From Nitriliruptorales bacterium (GTDB lineage: Bacteria > Actinomycetota > Nitriliruptoria > Euzebyales > Egibacteraceae), in the NCBI GenBank assembly GCA_007126835.1, contig SLAO01000073.1, forward strand, positions 1 to 22,130: DNA of 22,130 bases. Reading direction: 5' to 3'. Both the position numbers and the translations under genes were made by a program. Every line of letters begins with the position of its first letter. Within the stretch, counting starts at the first letter, position 1. Positions 1-7,596 of this stretch are shown here, piece after piece. The notes under the pieces were generated by a model that was not told the DNA's origin, did no database searches, and saw only the letters and a list, made by a program, of their open reading frames with translations.

Positions 1-78
1 GACCAGACGCCGGCGAGCTGCCGACGAGGCGCCCGCGGGCCGCCGGACGCCGGTCCAAATAGGGACAACTGCCACCGG

Positions 79-118
79 GGTGGTACATCTGCACGAGCAA
101 CCGTGCAGATGTACCACC
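79..118. repeat. Dispersed hairpin repeat, copy 1
   Basis: Two 17-bp arms (79-95 and 102-118) are perfectly complementary around a 6-nt loop. The arm core TGGTACATCTGCACGAGC recurs exactly in the larger palindrome at 8477-8520. The flank upstream is also similar in both copies: GGACAA followed by one base and TG, about a dozen bases before the arm. A T-rich stretch (TCCCTTTT, 123-130) follows this copy. This is a repeated, palindromic, locally AT-richer element in GC-rich DNA. It could be a REP/MITE-like element, a dimeric regulator site or a transcription terminator. The sequence does not decide between these. Confidence 0.8.
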
Positions 119-262
119 GGCATCCCTTTTCACCTGATATGCCTCGCGCCCGATACGTCGCACCTCGTACTGGGGGGCACGACGAGCTCCGCTTGGCGGT
201 GGCGGCACTCAACCCGCACGGCGGGGAGGAGGGGGAGCTTTCGGACGCGAGGAGCTCGACCA

Positions 263-304
263 CATCGCCCAGCGTGCGAGGACCATCGCCCAGCGTGTGA
301 GGAC
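263..304. repeat. 21-bp tandem duplication
   Basis: Two adjacent 21-bp units (263-283 and 284-304), starting CATCGCCCAGCGTG, differ at one base. They lie in non-coding DNA. Confidence 0.85.
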
Positions 305-523
305 CCCGCCCCCAAGGGCACGACGTGTACCGGGCTCGCGGGGGCCGGTCCGGGGACTTGGCGACCCCATGACAATTGGACGTCCGCTGGAACGGATCGA
401 TCCTGTGACCTCTGGCGGCTGTGCGCCGGGTCTCCGTGCCAGCGGACGTGGCTACACCATGCCAGGCGCCTCGCCCGTGTGACCAGACTCGTAGGAGGAA
501 AAACAGGAAAATCTCTCACGGGA

Positions 524-601
524 GCGCTGGGAGACCGACCGGTGCGGGCCAGGGCGCTGGGAGACCGGCCGGTGCGGGCCAGGGCGCTGGGAGACCGACC
601 G
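524..601. repeat. 30-bp tandem repeat, about 2.6 copies
   Basis: Units begin GCGCTGGGAGACCG and are spaced exactly 30 bp apart (524, 554, 584). Two copies are complete and differ at one base, and the third is partial. The array ends just beyond the stop codon of the minus-strand lyase gene, so it lies in that gene's 3' flank. There are no spacers, so it is not a CRISPR array. Confidence 0.9.
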
Positions 602-604
602 AGG

Positions 605-2152
605 CTACCGTCCGCCCTCTTCGCCGATGAGCTCGTCAAGGTGGTGGCGCAGGAGGTCGATCAGGTGACGATGGACGTCATGAGGGAGGGTGCCCGTGGG
701 CAAGGATTCGAGGGTGGCGTCGACCAACTCGACGAGCCGACGGGTGCCGGCGCCCATCCCCCCAGCGGGATCGGCAGGGTCGAGGAGCAGCACGGCGACG
801 AGCAACTCGATGACGAGCAGGTCCTCGACGAGACCCATCGCCTCCTCGGCCAAGGACATCGCCTCAGCGCCGTTGGTGGCGTGATCCTCGACCGCGAGGT
901 CGAGAGGCGGAACGTCTAACGACACGGGCTGGGCGAGCATGCGCAGTCGCGTGTAGCTCGCGGCTGCCGGGTAGCGCAACCCGAGACCGGCGAAGACCGG
1001 CGGTGTGCCATCGCGGAACACCGACCCGGTGCCGCTTGCGCCCAGCACCTGTGACGACGTGACGGCGGCGTCCCACAGATGACCCATCCGCCGCTCGCAG
1101 AGCAGCCCGACGTGGGCCAGACCCAGCCGCAGGGATTCGACCGCGAGCGTCAGGTTCATGGCCTGGAAGTTGCCGTTCGAGATGATCCGCGCCGACTCCG
1201 CGTCGACCAGGGGGTTGTCGGTCGCGGCGTTGAGCTCCGCGGTCAGCGCGTCCTTCACCAGCTCCAGCGTGTCGCGGCAGGCCCCGTGCACCTGCGGCAC
1301 CACCCGGAAGCTCAGCGGGTCCTGCACGGATTGACCCGCGCCCGGTTCGGTTCGCGTGCTGCCGCGCAGTGCCCGCCGAATCCGTTCCGACGTCGCCTGC
1401 TGCCCCCGGCCGGAACGCACCCGCGCGACCAGGTCATCGACGATCGACGGGTTTGCATGGCGCGCCTCCATCGAGGTCGCAACCACGAGGTCGGCCAGTG
1501 CGAGGAGGCCTTCCAGCCGACTCACTAGCAGCGCCCCGTGCCCGAGCGTGACCGCGTTCGAGGACATGATCGCGAGGGCGTCCTTGGGCTCCAACGTCAC
1601 CGGCTCCAGGCCCGCGGCGTCGAGGGCCGTCGCTGCGGCGCGTCGCTGCCCGTCCACGTCCACGTCTCCACGGCCCAGCAGGACCCGGCCCAGGAACGCC
1701 AACTGGCCGAGGTCGCCCGCGCCGACCGAGCCCCGAGCCGGCATGCGGGGCACGATCCCGTGGTTGAGCAGGGCCTCGACGCCGCGAGCGACGGGCAGTG
1801 ACACGCCGGCTCCCCCACGGGCGAAGCCGATCAGCCGCGCGGCCATCGCCGCACGCACGCGCTCGGGCGGCAGCATCGGCCCCATCGCGCCGACGTGCGT
1901 CTCGATGAGGGTGGGCTGGACCTCCCGCAGGGTTGCCACCGGGGGGCGCTCGTCGCGCGCGTGGCCCACGCCGGTCGTGACGCCGTAGATCACCTCGCCG
2001 CGGCTGATGGCGTCGTCGACGACCTGCCGGCTGGCCACGATCCGGTCGAGCGCGTCCTCGCCGATCTCGATCTGCGCGCCCGCAGCCACGCGCGCGACCT
2101 CGGCCAGGGTCGCAGGTGCCGTTGTCAGGCGAACCCCTGGGTCCCCCGGCAC
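605..2152 (-). CDS. Aromatic amino acid lyase (HAL/PAL) family, atypical MIO motif
   Basis: Members of this family remove ammonia from histidine, phenylalanine or tyrosine using an MIO cofactor made from an internal Ala-Ser-Gly. Seen here: an N-terminal YGVTTGVG block (catalytic Tyr near residue 56), GSVGAGDLGQLA at about 141-152, an SSNAVTLGHG block and TDNPLV further on. Using the GTG at 2152 gives about 515 residues, the usual size of the family. The frame stays open to an ATG at 2254, but the extra 34 residues are Arg/Ser-rich and look non-coding. The odd point is that the normal GSVGASGDL reads GSVGAGDL, one residue short and without the MIO serine. The protein may therefore use a different chemistry, or its substrate may differ from the classical enzymes. 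It follows the KstD-like gene on the same strand after about 130 bp and may share its transcript. Family is clear; substrate is unknown. Confidence 0.85.
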   Translation of the reverse strand: MPGDPGVRLTTAPATLAEVARVAAGAQIEIGEDALDRIVASRQVVDDAISRGEVIYGVTTGVGHARDERPPVATLREVQPTLIETHVGAMGPMLPPERVRAAMAARLIGFARGGAGVSLPVARGVEALLNHGIVPRMPARGSVGAGDLGQLAFLGRVLLGRGDVDVDGQRRAAATALDAAGLEPVTLEPKDALAIMSSNAVTLGHGALLVSRLEGLLALADLVVATSMEARHANPSIVDDLVARVRSGRGQQATSERIRRALRGSTRTEPGAGQSVQDPLSFRVVPQVHGACRDTLELVKDALTAELNAATDNPLVDAESARIISNGNFQAMNLTLAVESLRLGLAHVGLLCERRMGHLWDAAVTSSQVLGASGTGSVFRDGTPPVFAGLGLRYPAAASYTRLRMLAQPVSLDVPPLDLAVEDHATNGAEAMSLAEEAMGLVEDLLVIELLVAVLLLDPADPAGGMGAGTRRLVELVDATLESLPTGTLPHDVHRHLIDLLRHHLDELIGEEGGR

Positions 2153-2285
2153 ACTGCACCCCGCATCTCGCGCCCGGACACACCTCGACGTCGCGTGCAG
2201 CCTACCCCGGGTGGATGCCGAGGGAGCGCTGCGGCGTGCCGCCGGGCGTTTCAACGCCTGGGCGGGGCTGGGACGCGGAAGGTGC

Positions 2286-3932
2286 TCAGCCCGTCGCGAG
2301 ATGACGGCCGGCGATCATCCCGAACGTCATCGCCGGACCGATCGTCGAGCCAGGACCGGGATACGTGCGACCCATCACCGACGCGGACGTGTTGCCCGCG
2401 GCGTACAAGCCCGGGATGGGTTCGCCGTTCTCGCGCAGCACTCGCGCGTGCTCGTCGGTCAGCAGCCCGCCCTTGGTGCCCAGGTCGCCAGGCCAGACCT
2501 TGACGGCGTAGAACGGTGCGCGCTCGACGGGGCCGAGGTTGGGGTTGGGCTTGACCCTGGGGTCGGAGTAGAAGCGGTCGTAGGCGCTGTCGCCGCGGTG
2601 GAAGTCCTCGTCGCGGCCGCGTTCAGCGAAGGCGTTGAACCGCTGGGCCGTTGCTCGCAGACCGTCCGGGTCGACGCCAGCCTGGTCCGCGAGCCCTTCG
2701 AGGGTCTCGGCCTTGAGCACGGTCCCAGTGCGGATCGCCGCCTTCGGCGTGATCCCCGGCAGCATCATGCCGAAGGGGTAGTAGCGCCGATGCCGCGAGT
2801 CGATGATGAGGTAGGCCGGGATCGCAGAGACGGTGCGGTTGCGCTCGTACATCCAGTGGCCGCAGTCGACGTACGAGGCCGACTCGTTCATGAACCGCTG
2901 GCCCGAGGCGTCGACCATGAACCCGAACGGAAGGGACCGCTCCCACAGCAGGAAGCTCGCCTCGCCCTTGTGGTTGACGAACGACGGGCCCCACCAGGCG
3001 TCATCCATGAGCGCAGTGGTTGCCCCGACGTCCATGCCCGCCTGGATCGCGGTGCCGATGTTGCCGGGGTTGGCCGACGTCCATTCGGTGGTGATCGGCT
3101 CAGGGTGGTACTTCTCGCGCATCTCCTGGTTGTGCGGGAAGCCCCCGGCCGCGAGCACGACGCCCCGGTTGGCGCGGATGTTGACGGGCGCGCCCTCGTG
3201 GTGGGCGGCCACGCCGACCACCACGCCGCCCTCCACGAGAAGCTCCCGCAGCGGGCTCTGCAGCCACACGGGGATGGACCGCGCCAAGGCCAGGTGCAGC
3301 AGTTGGCCGATGAGCGACCCGCCCATGCCGGCCAGGTGCTTGCCCGCGATACGGCCGCCGATGGCGCGGACGCCGATGACGTTCGCGGCGGTGGCGAACC
3401 CCTTGGCGGTACGCAACGACACGGCGAACTTCGAGGCGTCCGTGGTGTGCATCGGCATGGGCATGGGGATCCGCAGTCGCTTCTGCCACGGACCGAGCTG
3501 CTTCACGTCGAAGTTGGCTCCCTCCACGGCGCGCCCCTCGGCGCTGCCTCCGGGACGCTCCGGGTAGTAGTCGGGGTACCCGCGGGCGTAGACGAAACGG
3601 AAACCGAGTTCGCGCAGCCAGGTGACCATGCGCGGCCCCTCGCGCAAGAACGCCTCCCGCCGCTCCGGCGAGCTGGCCGGGCCGGCGTCACCGATCGTGC
3701 CATCGAGGTAGGTGCGCGCGTCCTCTTCGCTGTCGGCGACCCCCGCCTCCCGCATCACGGGGTTGTTCGGGACCCACAACCCGCCACCCGACATCGCCGA
3801 CGAACCGCCCACCAAGTCGGTGCTCTCGAGCACGAGCGGTTCGAGGCCGGCTTCTTTGACGGCCAGCGCGGCGGTCAGCGCCGCCGACCCCGAACCCACC
3901 ACCACGACATCGGTGCGGTACTCCTGCGTCAT
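2286..3932 (-). CDS. FAD-dependent 3-oxosteroid 1-dehydrogenase-like protein (KstD family)
   Basis: KstD enzymes introduce the delta-1 double bond into 3-ketosteroids, passing electrons from FAD to quinone or another acceptor. The 548-residue product starts with a dinucleotide-binding motif (VVVVGSGSAALTAAL, residues 9-23), followed by VGGSSAMSGGGLWVPNN (41-57). It ends with PGDLGTKGGL (481-490), AAGNTSASVMGRTYPGPGS and IGPAMTFGMIAGRHL, all hallmark KstD segments. Tyr119, Tyr354 (in NESASYVD) and Tyr524 with Gly528 (YPGPG) fit the known catalytic Tyr119/Tyr318/Tyr487/Gly491 set. The ATG at 3932 is preceded by AAAGGGG at good spacing. No signal peptide or membrane segment is seen. The substrate may be a steroid or another enone, because related flavoproteins (fumarate or urocanate reductases) share the fold. 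The neighbouring lyase gives no steroid context. Confidence 0.85.
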   Translation of the reverse strand: MTQEYRTDVVVVGSGSAALTAALAVKEAGLEPLVLESTDLVGGSSAMSGGGLWVPNNPVMREAGVADSEEDARTYLDGTIGDAGPASSPERREAFLREGPRMVTWLRELGFRFVYARGYPDYYPERPGGSAEGRAVEGANFDVKQLGPWQKRLRIPMPMPMHTTDASKFAVSLRTAKGFATAANVIGVRAIGGRIAGKHLAGMGGSLIGQLLHLALARSIPVWLQSPLRELLVEGGVVVGVAAHHEGAPVNIRANRGVVLAAGGFPHNQEMREKYHPEPITTEWTSANPGNIGTAIQAGMDVGATTALMDDAWWGPSFVNHKGEASFLLWERSLPFGFMVDASGQRFMNESASYVDCGHWMYERNRTVSAIPAYLIIDSRHRRYYPFGMMLPGITPKAAIRTGTVLKAETLEGLADQAGVDPDGLRATAQRFNAFAERGRDEDFHRGDSAYDRFYSDPRVKPNPNLGPVERAPFYAVKVWPGDLGTKGGLLTDEHARVLRENGEPIPGLYAAGNTSASVMGRTYPGPGSTIGPAMTFGMIAGRHLATG

Positions 3933-4116
3933 GAAATCGCCCCTTTACAGGTGACTCGGCCCTGGGACGCGCCTCGGCGTCGAGGCAGAACGGTAGCCAC
4001 GGCAGCGCGCCCCCGGCGATGCCCGAAGTCCCTGAATGGACGGGCACCCTGGCCGTCAGCTCGAGCACCTAGGGCGCAGCGCGAACGCTCCCGCGCGGGG
4101 CCCGGTGGTCGGATGG

Positions 4117-4163
4117 AGGCCGGGGCGGGAATCGAACCCGTGAATAGCGGATTTGCAGTCCGC
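4117..4163 (-). repeat. tRNA-Cys 3' fragment, att-like duplicate
   Basis: These 47 bases match 4981-5027, the 3' end through the anticodon stem of the intact tRNA-Cys, with one mismatch in the acceptor region. Similarity stops abruptly after the anticodon stem. A truncated 3' copy downstream of an intact tRNA, in the same orientation, is the classic footprint of integration by a tyrosine recombinase at a tRNA gene. The alternative is a simple segmental duplication. The fragment cannot fold as a tRNA. Confidence 0.85.
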
Positions 4164-4537
4164 GGGAAGCCGTGTTGGCGGGTGACGGCTAGTCCCCTGT
4201 GTACCTCGCAACGTGCTCTGACCTGCACAGACAGTCTTACACCGTTTTAATCCGTGTTGGCCTGTGTCGGCCTGTTGCCACCATCGATGGTTGCAAAACG
4301 GTGGTAGGGGGTGACCTGCAGCTCGACTGAGCCTGTACCGACGCAGCGCTGACCCATCAGCGCCCCTCGGCCTCGCCGGGACGCTTATGTCTTCGGACCG
4401 TGTGCCGACAGGTCGACCTAGCGACCCCGCGGCCCGTGGATTTCCCCCTGGTGGTTCACGGACCGCACGGTCGACTCACCCGTCAACTGGGTGGCGGTCC
4501 TCGCCGGAGGGGTCTGCGTGACTCCGGCAGGGCTTTC

Positions 4538-4551
4538 CATCAATATTGATG
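4538..4551. promoter_or_regulatory. Perfect AT-rich palindrome, possible operator
   Basis: CATCAATATTGATG is a perfect 14-bp inverted repeat and strikingly AT-rich for this GC-rich window. It looks like a binding site for a dimeric regulator, but no adjacent gene depends on it in an obvious way. Function is inferred only. Confidence 0.35.
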
Positions 4552-4663
4552 TTGTGGGCCGGTCCGGCGCAGGCGTAGGGTCCAACAGCACGGGGCGGCA
4601 CTGGCTGGACCGCAGCTCGAGGGAAGCTCGGGCCACGGGGGCAGTTGAACGTCGGCGGGGGAT

Positions 4664-4697
4664 AATCCGGGGTCCGGAGCAAGCCGGGCCCCGGATT
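4664..4697. terminator. Strong GC-rich hairpin, terminator-like
   Basis: A 14-bp stem (4664-4677 with 4684-4697, one G-T or mismatched pair) closes a 6-nt loop. No T tract follows on the plus strand; the minus-strand side is followed by ATCCCCC. It could end minus-strand transcription from tRNA-Cys, or be part of a structured RNA. Confidence 0.4.
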
Positions 4698-4854
4698 GAC
4701 TCCGCTGCCCTCCCCGCGAGACCTGACTAGCGGCAGGGGGCCGCGTGCGGCGGTTGGCTCCTCCCCCGATCGTGGCGGTAAGAATGGCGCGTTCGGGGGT
4801 AGTGCCACGGGCTAGCCGAGGCGCATACTCTTGCCACCTCCGCAGTTCAGGGCC

Positions 4855-4896
4855 CGACGGTCCCCGGCTCTTCCCGCCGAGTCTGGGGGACCGTCG
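4855..4896 (-). terminator. Inverted repeat downstream of tRNA-Cys
   Basis: Perfect 11-bp arms (CGACGGTCCCC and its complement, 4855-4865 and 4886-4896) enclose 20 bases that can pair partly. It lies about 85 bp beyond the 3' end of the minus-strand tRNA-Cys, a position that would suit a terminator. There is no U tract, as is common in actinobacteria. Confidence 0.35.
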
Positions 4897-4980
4897 CGGC
4901 TTACACCCTACGCGGCACCCTTGCGGCGGCTGTACGCACGGGCGGACTTGACGTCGCAGGCCAGGCGGGGTATTCGGCAG

Positions 4981-5052
4981 AGGCCGGGACGGGAATCGAA
5001 CCCGTGAATAGCGGATTTGCAGTCCGCTGCCTTACCACTTGGCTACCCGGCC
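4981..5052 (-). tRNA. tRNA-Cys (anticodon GCA)
   Basis: On the minus strand the acceptor stem GGCCGGG (from 5052) pairs with CCCGGCC at the 3' end. The discriminator base is U, as expected for Cys. The anticodon loop reads CTGCAAA with anticodon GCA, and the T loop is GGGTTCGAATCCC. The D arm GCCAAGTGGTAAGGC is present. CCA is not encoded. Length is 72 bases. A duplicate of its 3' part lies at 4117-4163. Confidence 0.95.
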
Positions 5053-5093
5053 GCGAAGATCAAGTCTTGCACAGCCAGACTGCCCCCTCCACT

Positions 5094-5351
5094 TCAGGGC
5101 TGCCGCACCGAATCCGCGGCGTCGGCGCCGTCGGCACGCCCCGCCCGCTCCCTCCACGCGCGGACAGCCGGGTAGGCCATCCAGGCCACCCAGGCCACGA
5201 CGCCAACGAGCTTGCCCACGCCCGGCAGCGGCCGGCCCTCGGCCGGATCACGCGAGACGAAGCGCCCGCGCCGCGTGATGAACGGCGCGATGCGCTCGTC
5301 GGGGCGGAGCCGCGGGGCCCGGCGCCCCTCGCCTTCCGAGGGGTGCGACAC
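5094..5351 (-). CDS. Small hypothetical protein with one membrane segment
   Basis: I do not recognise this 85-residue product. The GTG start follows directly on the icd stop codon (TAG then GTG), so translation could be coupled to icd. It has an Arg-rich N-terminus, then a hydrophobic stretch of about 20 residues (GKLVGVVAWVAWMAYPAV, near 46-63), then a basic and acidic tail. The third codon positions are GC-rich, as in the neighbouring real genes. It could be a small membrane protein or a chance open frame in GC-rich DNA. It ends about 40 bp before the tRNA-Cys gene on the same strand. Confidence 0.45.
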   Translation of the reverse strand: MSHPSEGEGRRAPRLRPDERIAPFITRRGRFVSRDPAEGRPLPGVGKLVGVVAWVAWMAYPAVRAWRERAGRADGADAADSVRQP

Positions 5352-6554
5352 CTACATCCGCTCGATCATCGCCGAAGCGAACTCGCTCGTCTTGACCTTG
5401 GTCGCACCTTCCATCTGGCGGGCGAAGTCGTACGTGACGATCTTCTCCGCGATGGCGCTTTCGAGGCCCTTGATGACGAGGTCCGCGGCTTCGTTCCAGC
5501 CCATGCGGCGGAGCATCTCCTCGCCCGACAGGATCACCGAACCGGGGTTGACGACGTCCTGCCCGGCGTACTTGGGTGCGGTGCCGTGCGTCGCCTCGAA
5601 GATCGACACGCCGCTGTCGTAGTTGATGTTGCCACCGGGCGCGATGCCGATCCCGCCGACTTGGGCGGCCAGCGCGTCGGAGATGTAGTCACCGTTGAGA
5701 TTCATCGTGGCGATGACGTCATGGTTCTCGGGCCGCAGGAGGATGAACTGGAGCATGGCGTCGGCGATCATGTCCTGGACGAGGATCTTGTCGCCTGGGT
5801 CGCCGCCGCAGTCGTCCCAGCCCACCGCGACGTCGCTGAACTCCTCGCGCACGAGCTCGTAGCCCCACGTGCGGAACGCACCCTCGGTGAACTTCATGAT
5901 GTTGCCCTTGTGCACCAAGGTCACCGACTTGCGTCCCTGGTCGACCGCGTACTGGATCGCGGCGCGCACCAGGCGCTTGCTGCCAGTCTCGCTGATCGGC
6001 TTGATCCCGATTCCTGAGTCGGGCCGGAGCTCCCAGCCGTAGGTGTCGCGGAAGAACTCGATCGCCTTCTTGGCGTCGTCGCTGCCGGCTTGGAGCTCCA
6101 TTCCGGCGTAGACGTCCTCGGTGTTCTCCCGGAAGATGACCATGTCCACCTTCTCGGGATGCTTGACGGGGCTGGGCACTCCCTGGAACCAGCGCACCGG
6201 CCGCAGACAGACGTACAAGTCGAGGATCTGGCGCAGCGCGACGTTGAGGCTGCGGAACCCCTCGCCCACCGGTGTCGTCAGCGGGCCCTTGATGCCCACG
6301 AGGTTGGTGCGGAACGCTTCGACGGTGTCTTCGGGCAGCCACTCCCCGGTCTCGTTGTTCGCCTTCTCGCCGGCGAGCACCTCCTTCCAGGCGATCCGCC
6401 GGTTGCCCCCGTAGGCCTTCTCGACCGCAGCGTCGAATACGCGCTGCGAGGCCGCCCAGATGTCCGGCCCGGTGCCGTCGCCCTCGATGAAGGGGACAAC
6501 CGGTTCGTCGGGAACGTGTAGACCGTCGGGACCCTTCGTGATGATGTCGGCCAC
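5352..6554 (-). CDS. icd: NADP-dependent isocitrate dehydrogenase
   Basis: Oxidatively decarboxylates isocitrate to 2-oxoglutarate in the TCA cycle, in the cytoplasm as a dimer. The 400-residue protein is close to the usual length of about 416. It carries PFIEGDGTGPDI near the N-terminus, the substrate loop RSLNVALRQ, RENTEDVYAGME, HKGNIMKFTEG with the catalytic lysine, and NLNGDYISDALAAQVGG with metal-binding aspartates. HGTAPKYAGQD follows, and its Lys-Tyr pair is the usual mark of NADP rather than NAD specificity. The ATG at 6554 has AGGAG about 12 bases upstream. The gene is divergent from the metallo-beta-lactamase-fold gene, sharing a 146-bp control region. A TAGGCT on the minus strand in that region could be a -10 element. 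Confidence 0.97.
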   Translation of the reverse strand: MADIITKGPDGLHVPDEPVVPFIEGDGTGPDIWAASQRVFDAAVEKAYGGNRRIAWKEVLAGEKANNETGEWLPEDTVEAFRTNLVGIKGPLTTPVGEGFRSLNVALRQILDLYVCLRPVRWFQGVPSPVKHPEKVDMVIFRENTEDVYAGMELQAGSDDAKKAIEFFRDTYGWELRPDSGIGIKPISETGSKRLVRAAIQYAVDQGRKSVTLVHKGNIMKFTEGAFRTWGYELVREEFSDVAVGWDDCGGDPGDKILVQDMIADAMLQFILLRPENHDVIATMNLNGDYISDALAAQVGGIGIAPGGNINYDSGVSIFEATHGTAPKYAGQDVVNPGSVILSGEEMLRRMGWNEAADLVIKGLESAIAEKIVTYDFARQMEGATKVKTSEFASAMIERM

Positions 6555-6700
6555 GGATGACTCCTGTCCTGGACGCTAGGGGAACTGGTCCCGAGCCTAA
6601 CCGACGCGCGAACCGGCTTGCTCGGGGGTGCAGTCAAGTTGTCCCACACCGACCGGCGGATCACGCGCCGGCCCAGCCGTCTGGCTACTACGATCGCTGC

Positions 6701-7495
6701 ATGCGCATCGGCGACCTCGACGTGGTGCCTCTGAGCGACGGCACATACCGGATGGCGCAAGACTTCTACGTGGGGCTCGACTTCGCAGCCCATCCGGAGA
6801 TGCTCGCCGACGACGGGCGGGTGCCCATCCCCATCGGCTGCTTCCTGGTCCGCGGGGCGGGCCGCATTGTGCTCGTCGATGCCGGGGTGGGTCGGATCCA
6901 AGCCGGCGCCTGGGGGCACGGCGGCCAGCTCCCAGCTGGGCTCGCCAGCGCGGGTGTCGCTCCCGCCGACATCGACACCGTGGTGTGCACCCACCTGCAC
7001 ATCGACCACATCGGCTGGCTCGTCGACGACGGCAAGCCCTACTTCCCCAACGCCACGGTCCGCTACGGAAGCGGCGACTGGGCCCCGTTCGTGGAGTCCC
7101 CCGACGAACGCGACCGCGGGCGCCACATCATGGAGACTCTGCAGGACGCCGGCCGGCTCGAACCGATCGACGCGGATATGACCGCCATCTGCCCCGGCAT
7201 CACCGCGCGGCACACCCCTGGCCATACGCCCGGGCACTACGGCCTGGTGCTGTCGTCAGGGGCCGAGCGAGCCTACGTCCTCGGGGACGCCGTCGAGTGT
7301 CCACTGCAGCTTTCCGAACCGGAGTTCCACGCCCTGTCCGACGTCGATCCCTCGCTGGCAGCCCGCACCCGGGAGACCTTGTGGCGCGAGCTCGAAGGCA
7401 GCCCCACGGTGATGACCGGAGCCCACTTCCCCGGCCTGGCCTTCGGCCGCGTCGTGACCACGTCCGGCCGGCGCTGGTTCGCCCCCATCGACTAA
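6701..7495 (+). CDS. MBL-fold metallohydrolase
   Basis: A 264-residue metallo-beta-lactamase-fold hydrolase, probably binding two metal ions. Seen: CTHLHIDHIGW, which gives the HxHxDH metal motif (H98, H100, D102, H103), then RHTPGHTPGHYG with a metal His (171-181), then LGDAVECP with the bridging Asp (about 196), and GAHFPG near the C-terminus with the last His. The order is that of the glyoxalase II/lactonase-like branch, and AHL lactonases and related hydrolases have this layout. No signal peptide is seen. I chose the ATG at 6701 because the domain begins immediately (MRIGDLDVVPLSDG); the upstream extension to 6557 is low-complexity and runs into the divergent icd promoter. No clear Shine-Dalgarno precedes it, so the message may be leaderless. 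The substrate cannot be told from sequence. Confidence 0.88.
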   Translation: MRIGDLDVVPLSDGTYRMAQDFYVGLDFAAHPEMLADDGRVPIPIGCFLVRGAGRIVLVDAGVGRIQAGAWGHGGQLPAGLASAGVAPADIDTVVCTHLHIDHIGWLVDDGKPYFPNATVRYGSGDWAPFVESPDERDRGRHIMETLQDAGRLEPIDADMTAICPGITARHTPGHTPGHYGLVLSSGAERAYVLGDAVECPLQLSEPEFHALSDVDPSLAARTRETLWRELEGSPTVMTGAHFPGLAFGRVVTTSGRRWFAPID

Positions 7496-7555
7496 GTGCA
7501 GTCCCAGCCGAGTTCCCCGCCCTCTTGGCCCGACGAGCAGGACGCCCCTGTCGGA

Positions 7556-7576
7556 TCAGCGGGAACCAACCGCTGA
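7556..7576. terminator. Hairpin between convergent genes
   Basis: A 7-bp stem (TCAGCGG with CCGCTGA, 7556-7562 and 7570-7576) around a 7-nt loop sits between the plus-strand MBL gene and the minus-strand permease remnant. It could serve both strands. There is no T tract. Confidence 0.4.
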
Positions 7577-7596
7577 AGTTCGCCCGGTCAGCGAGC

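Larger units (their letters stand above)
1..604. other. Gene-free, repeat-rich region
   Basis: No open frame here has a convincing protein composition. The overlapping frames on both strands give Arg/Pro/Ser/Gly-rich translations and contain translated tandem repeats. The stretch holds a strong hairpin near its left end and two short GC-rich tandem repeat arrays, listed separately. It lies downstream of the lyase gene, so the minus-strand transcript would read into it. I see no recognisable RNA gene. Confidence 0.6.
4164..4980. other. Gene-free island between tRNA-Cys and its 3' copy
   Basis: No credible coding frame is seen on either strand; the short frames present have no conserved look. 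The island holds repeated GTGTTGGC/GGCCTGT words near its left end (about 4170-4275), an imperfect palindrome centred on ATCGAT (4277-4294), a 14-bp AT-rich palindrome and two long hairpins. It is likely the remnant of an integrated element that has lost its integrase, or a structured non-coding segment. Confidence 0.55.

Noticed and set aside
524..601. Possible CRISPR array
   Set aside because: Units of about 30 bp are directly abutting with no unique spacers, and no cas genes are present. The same applies at 9095-9225.
130..639. Minus-strand open frame of 169 codons at the left edge
   Set aside because: Arg/Ser/Pro-rich with internal translated tandem repeats, and overlapping the end of the lyase gene. 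There is no start signal.
2286..3932. Urocanate or fumarate reductase identity for the flavoprotein
   Set aside because: The C-terminal block with GRTYPGPGS and the three tyrosines fit 3-ketosteroid dehydrogenase better. I kept the reductase idea only as an alternative.
2007..4250. Long plus-strand open frame (747 codons)
   Set aside because: It is antisense to the KstD-like and lyase genes, has an Arg/Val/His-rich shadow composition and ends with the translated antisense of the tRNA fragment. The minus-strand genes have clear families.
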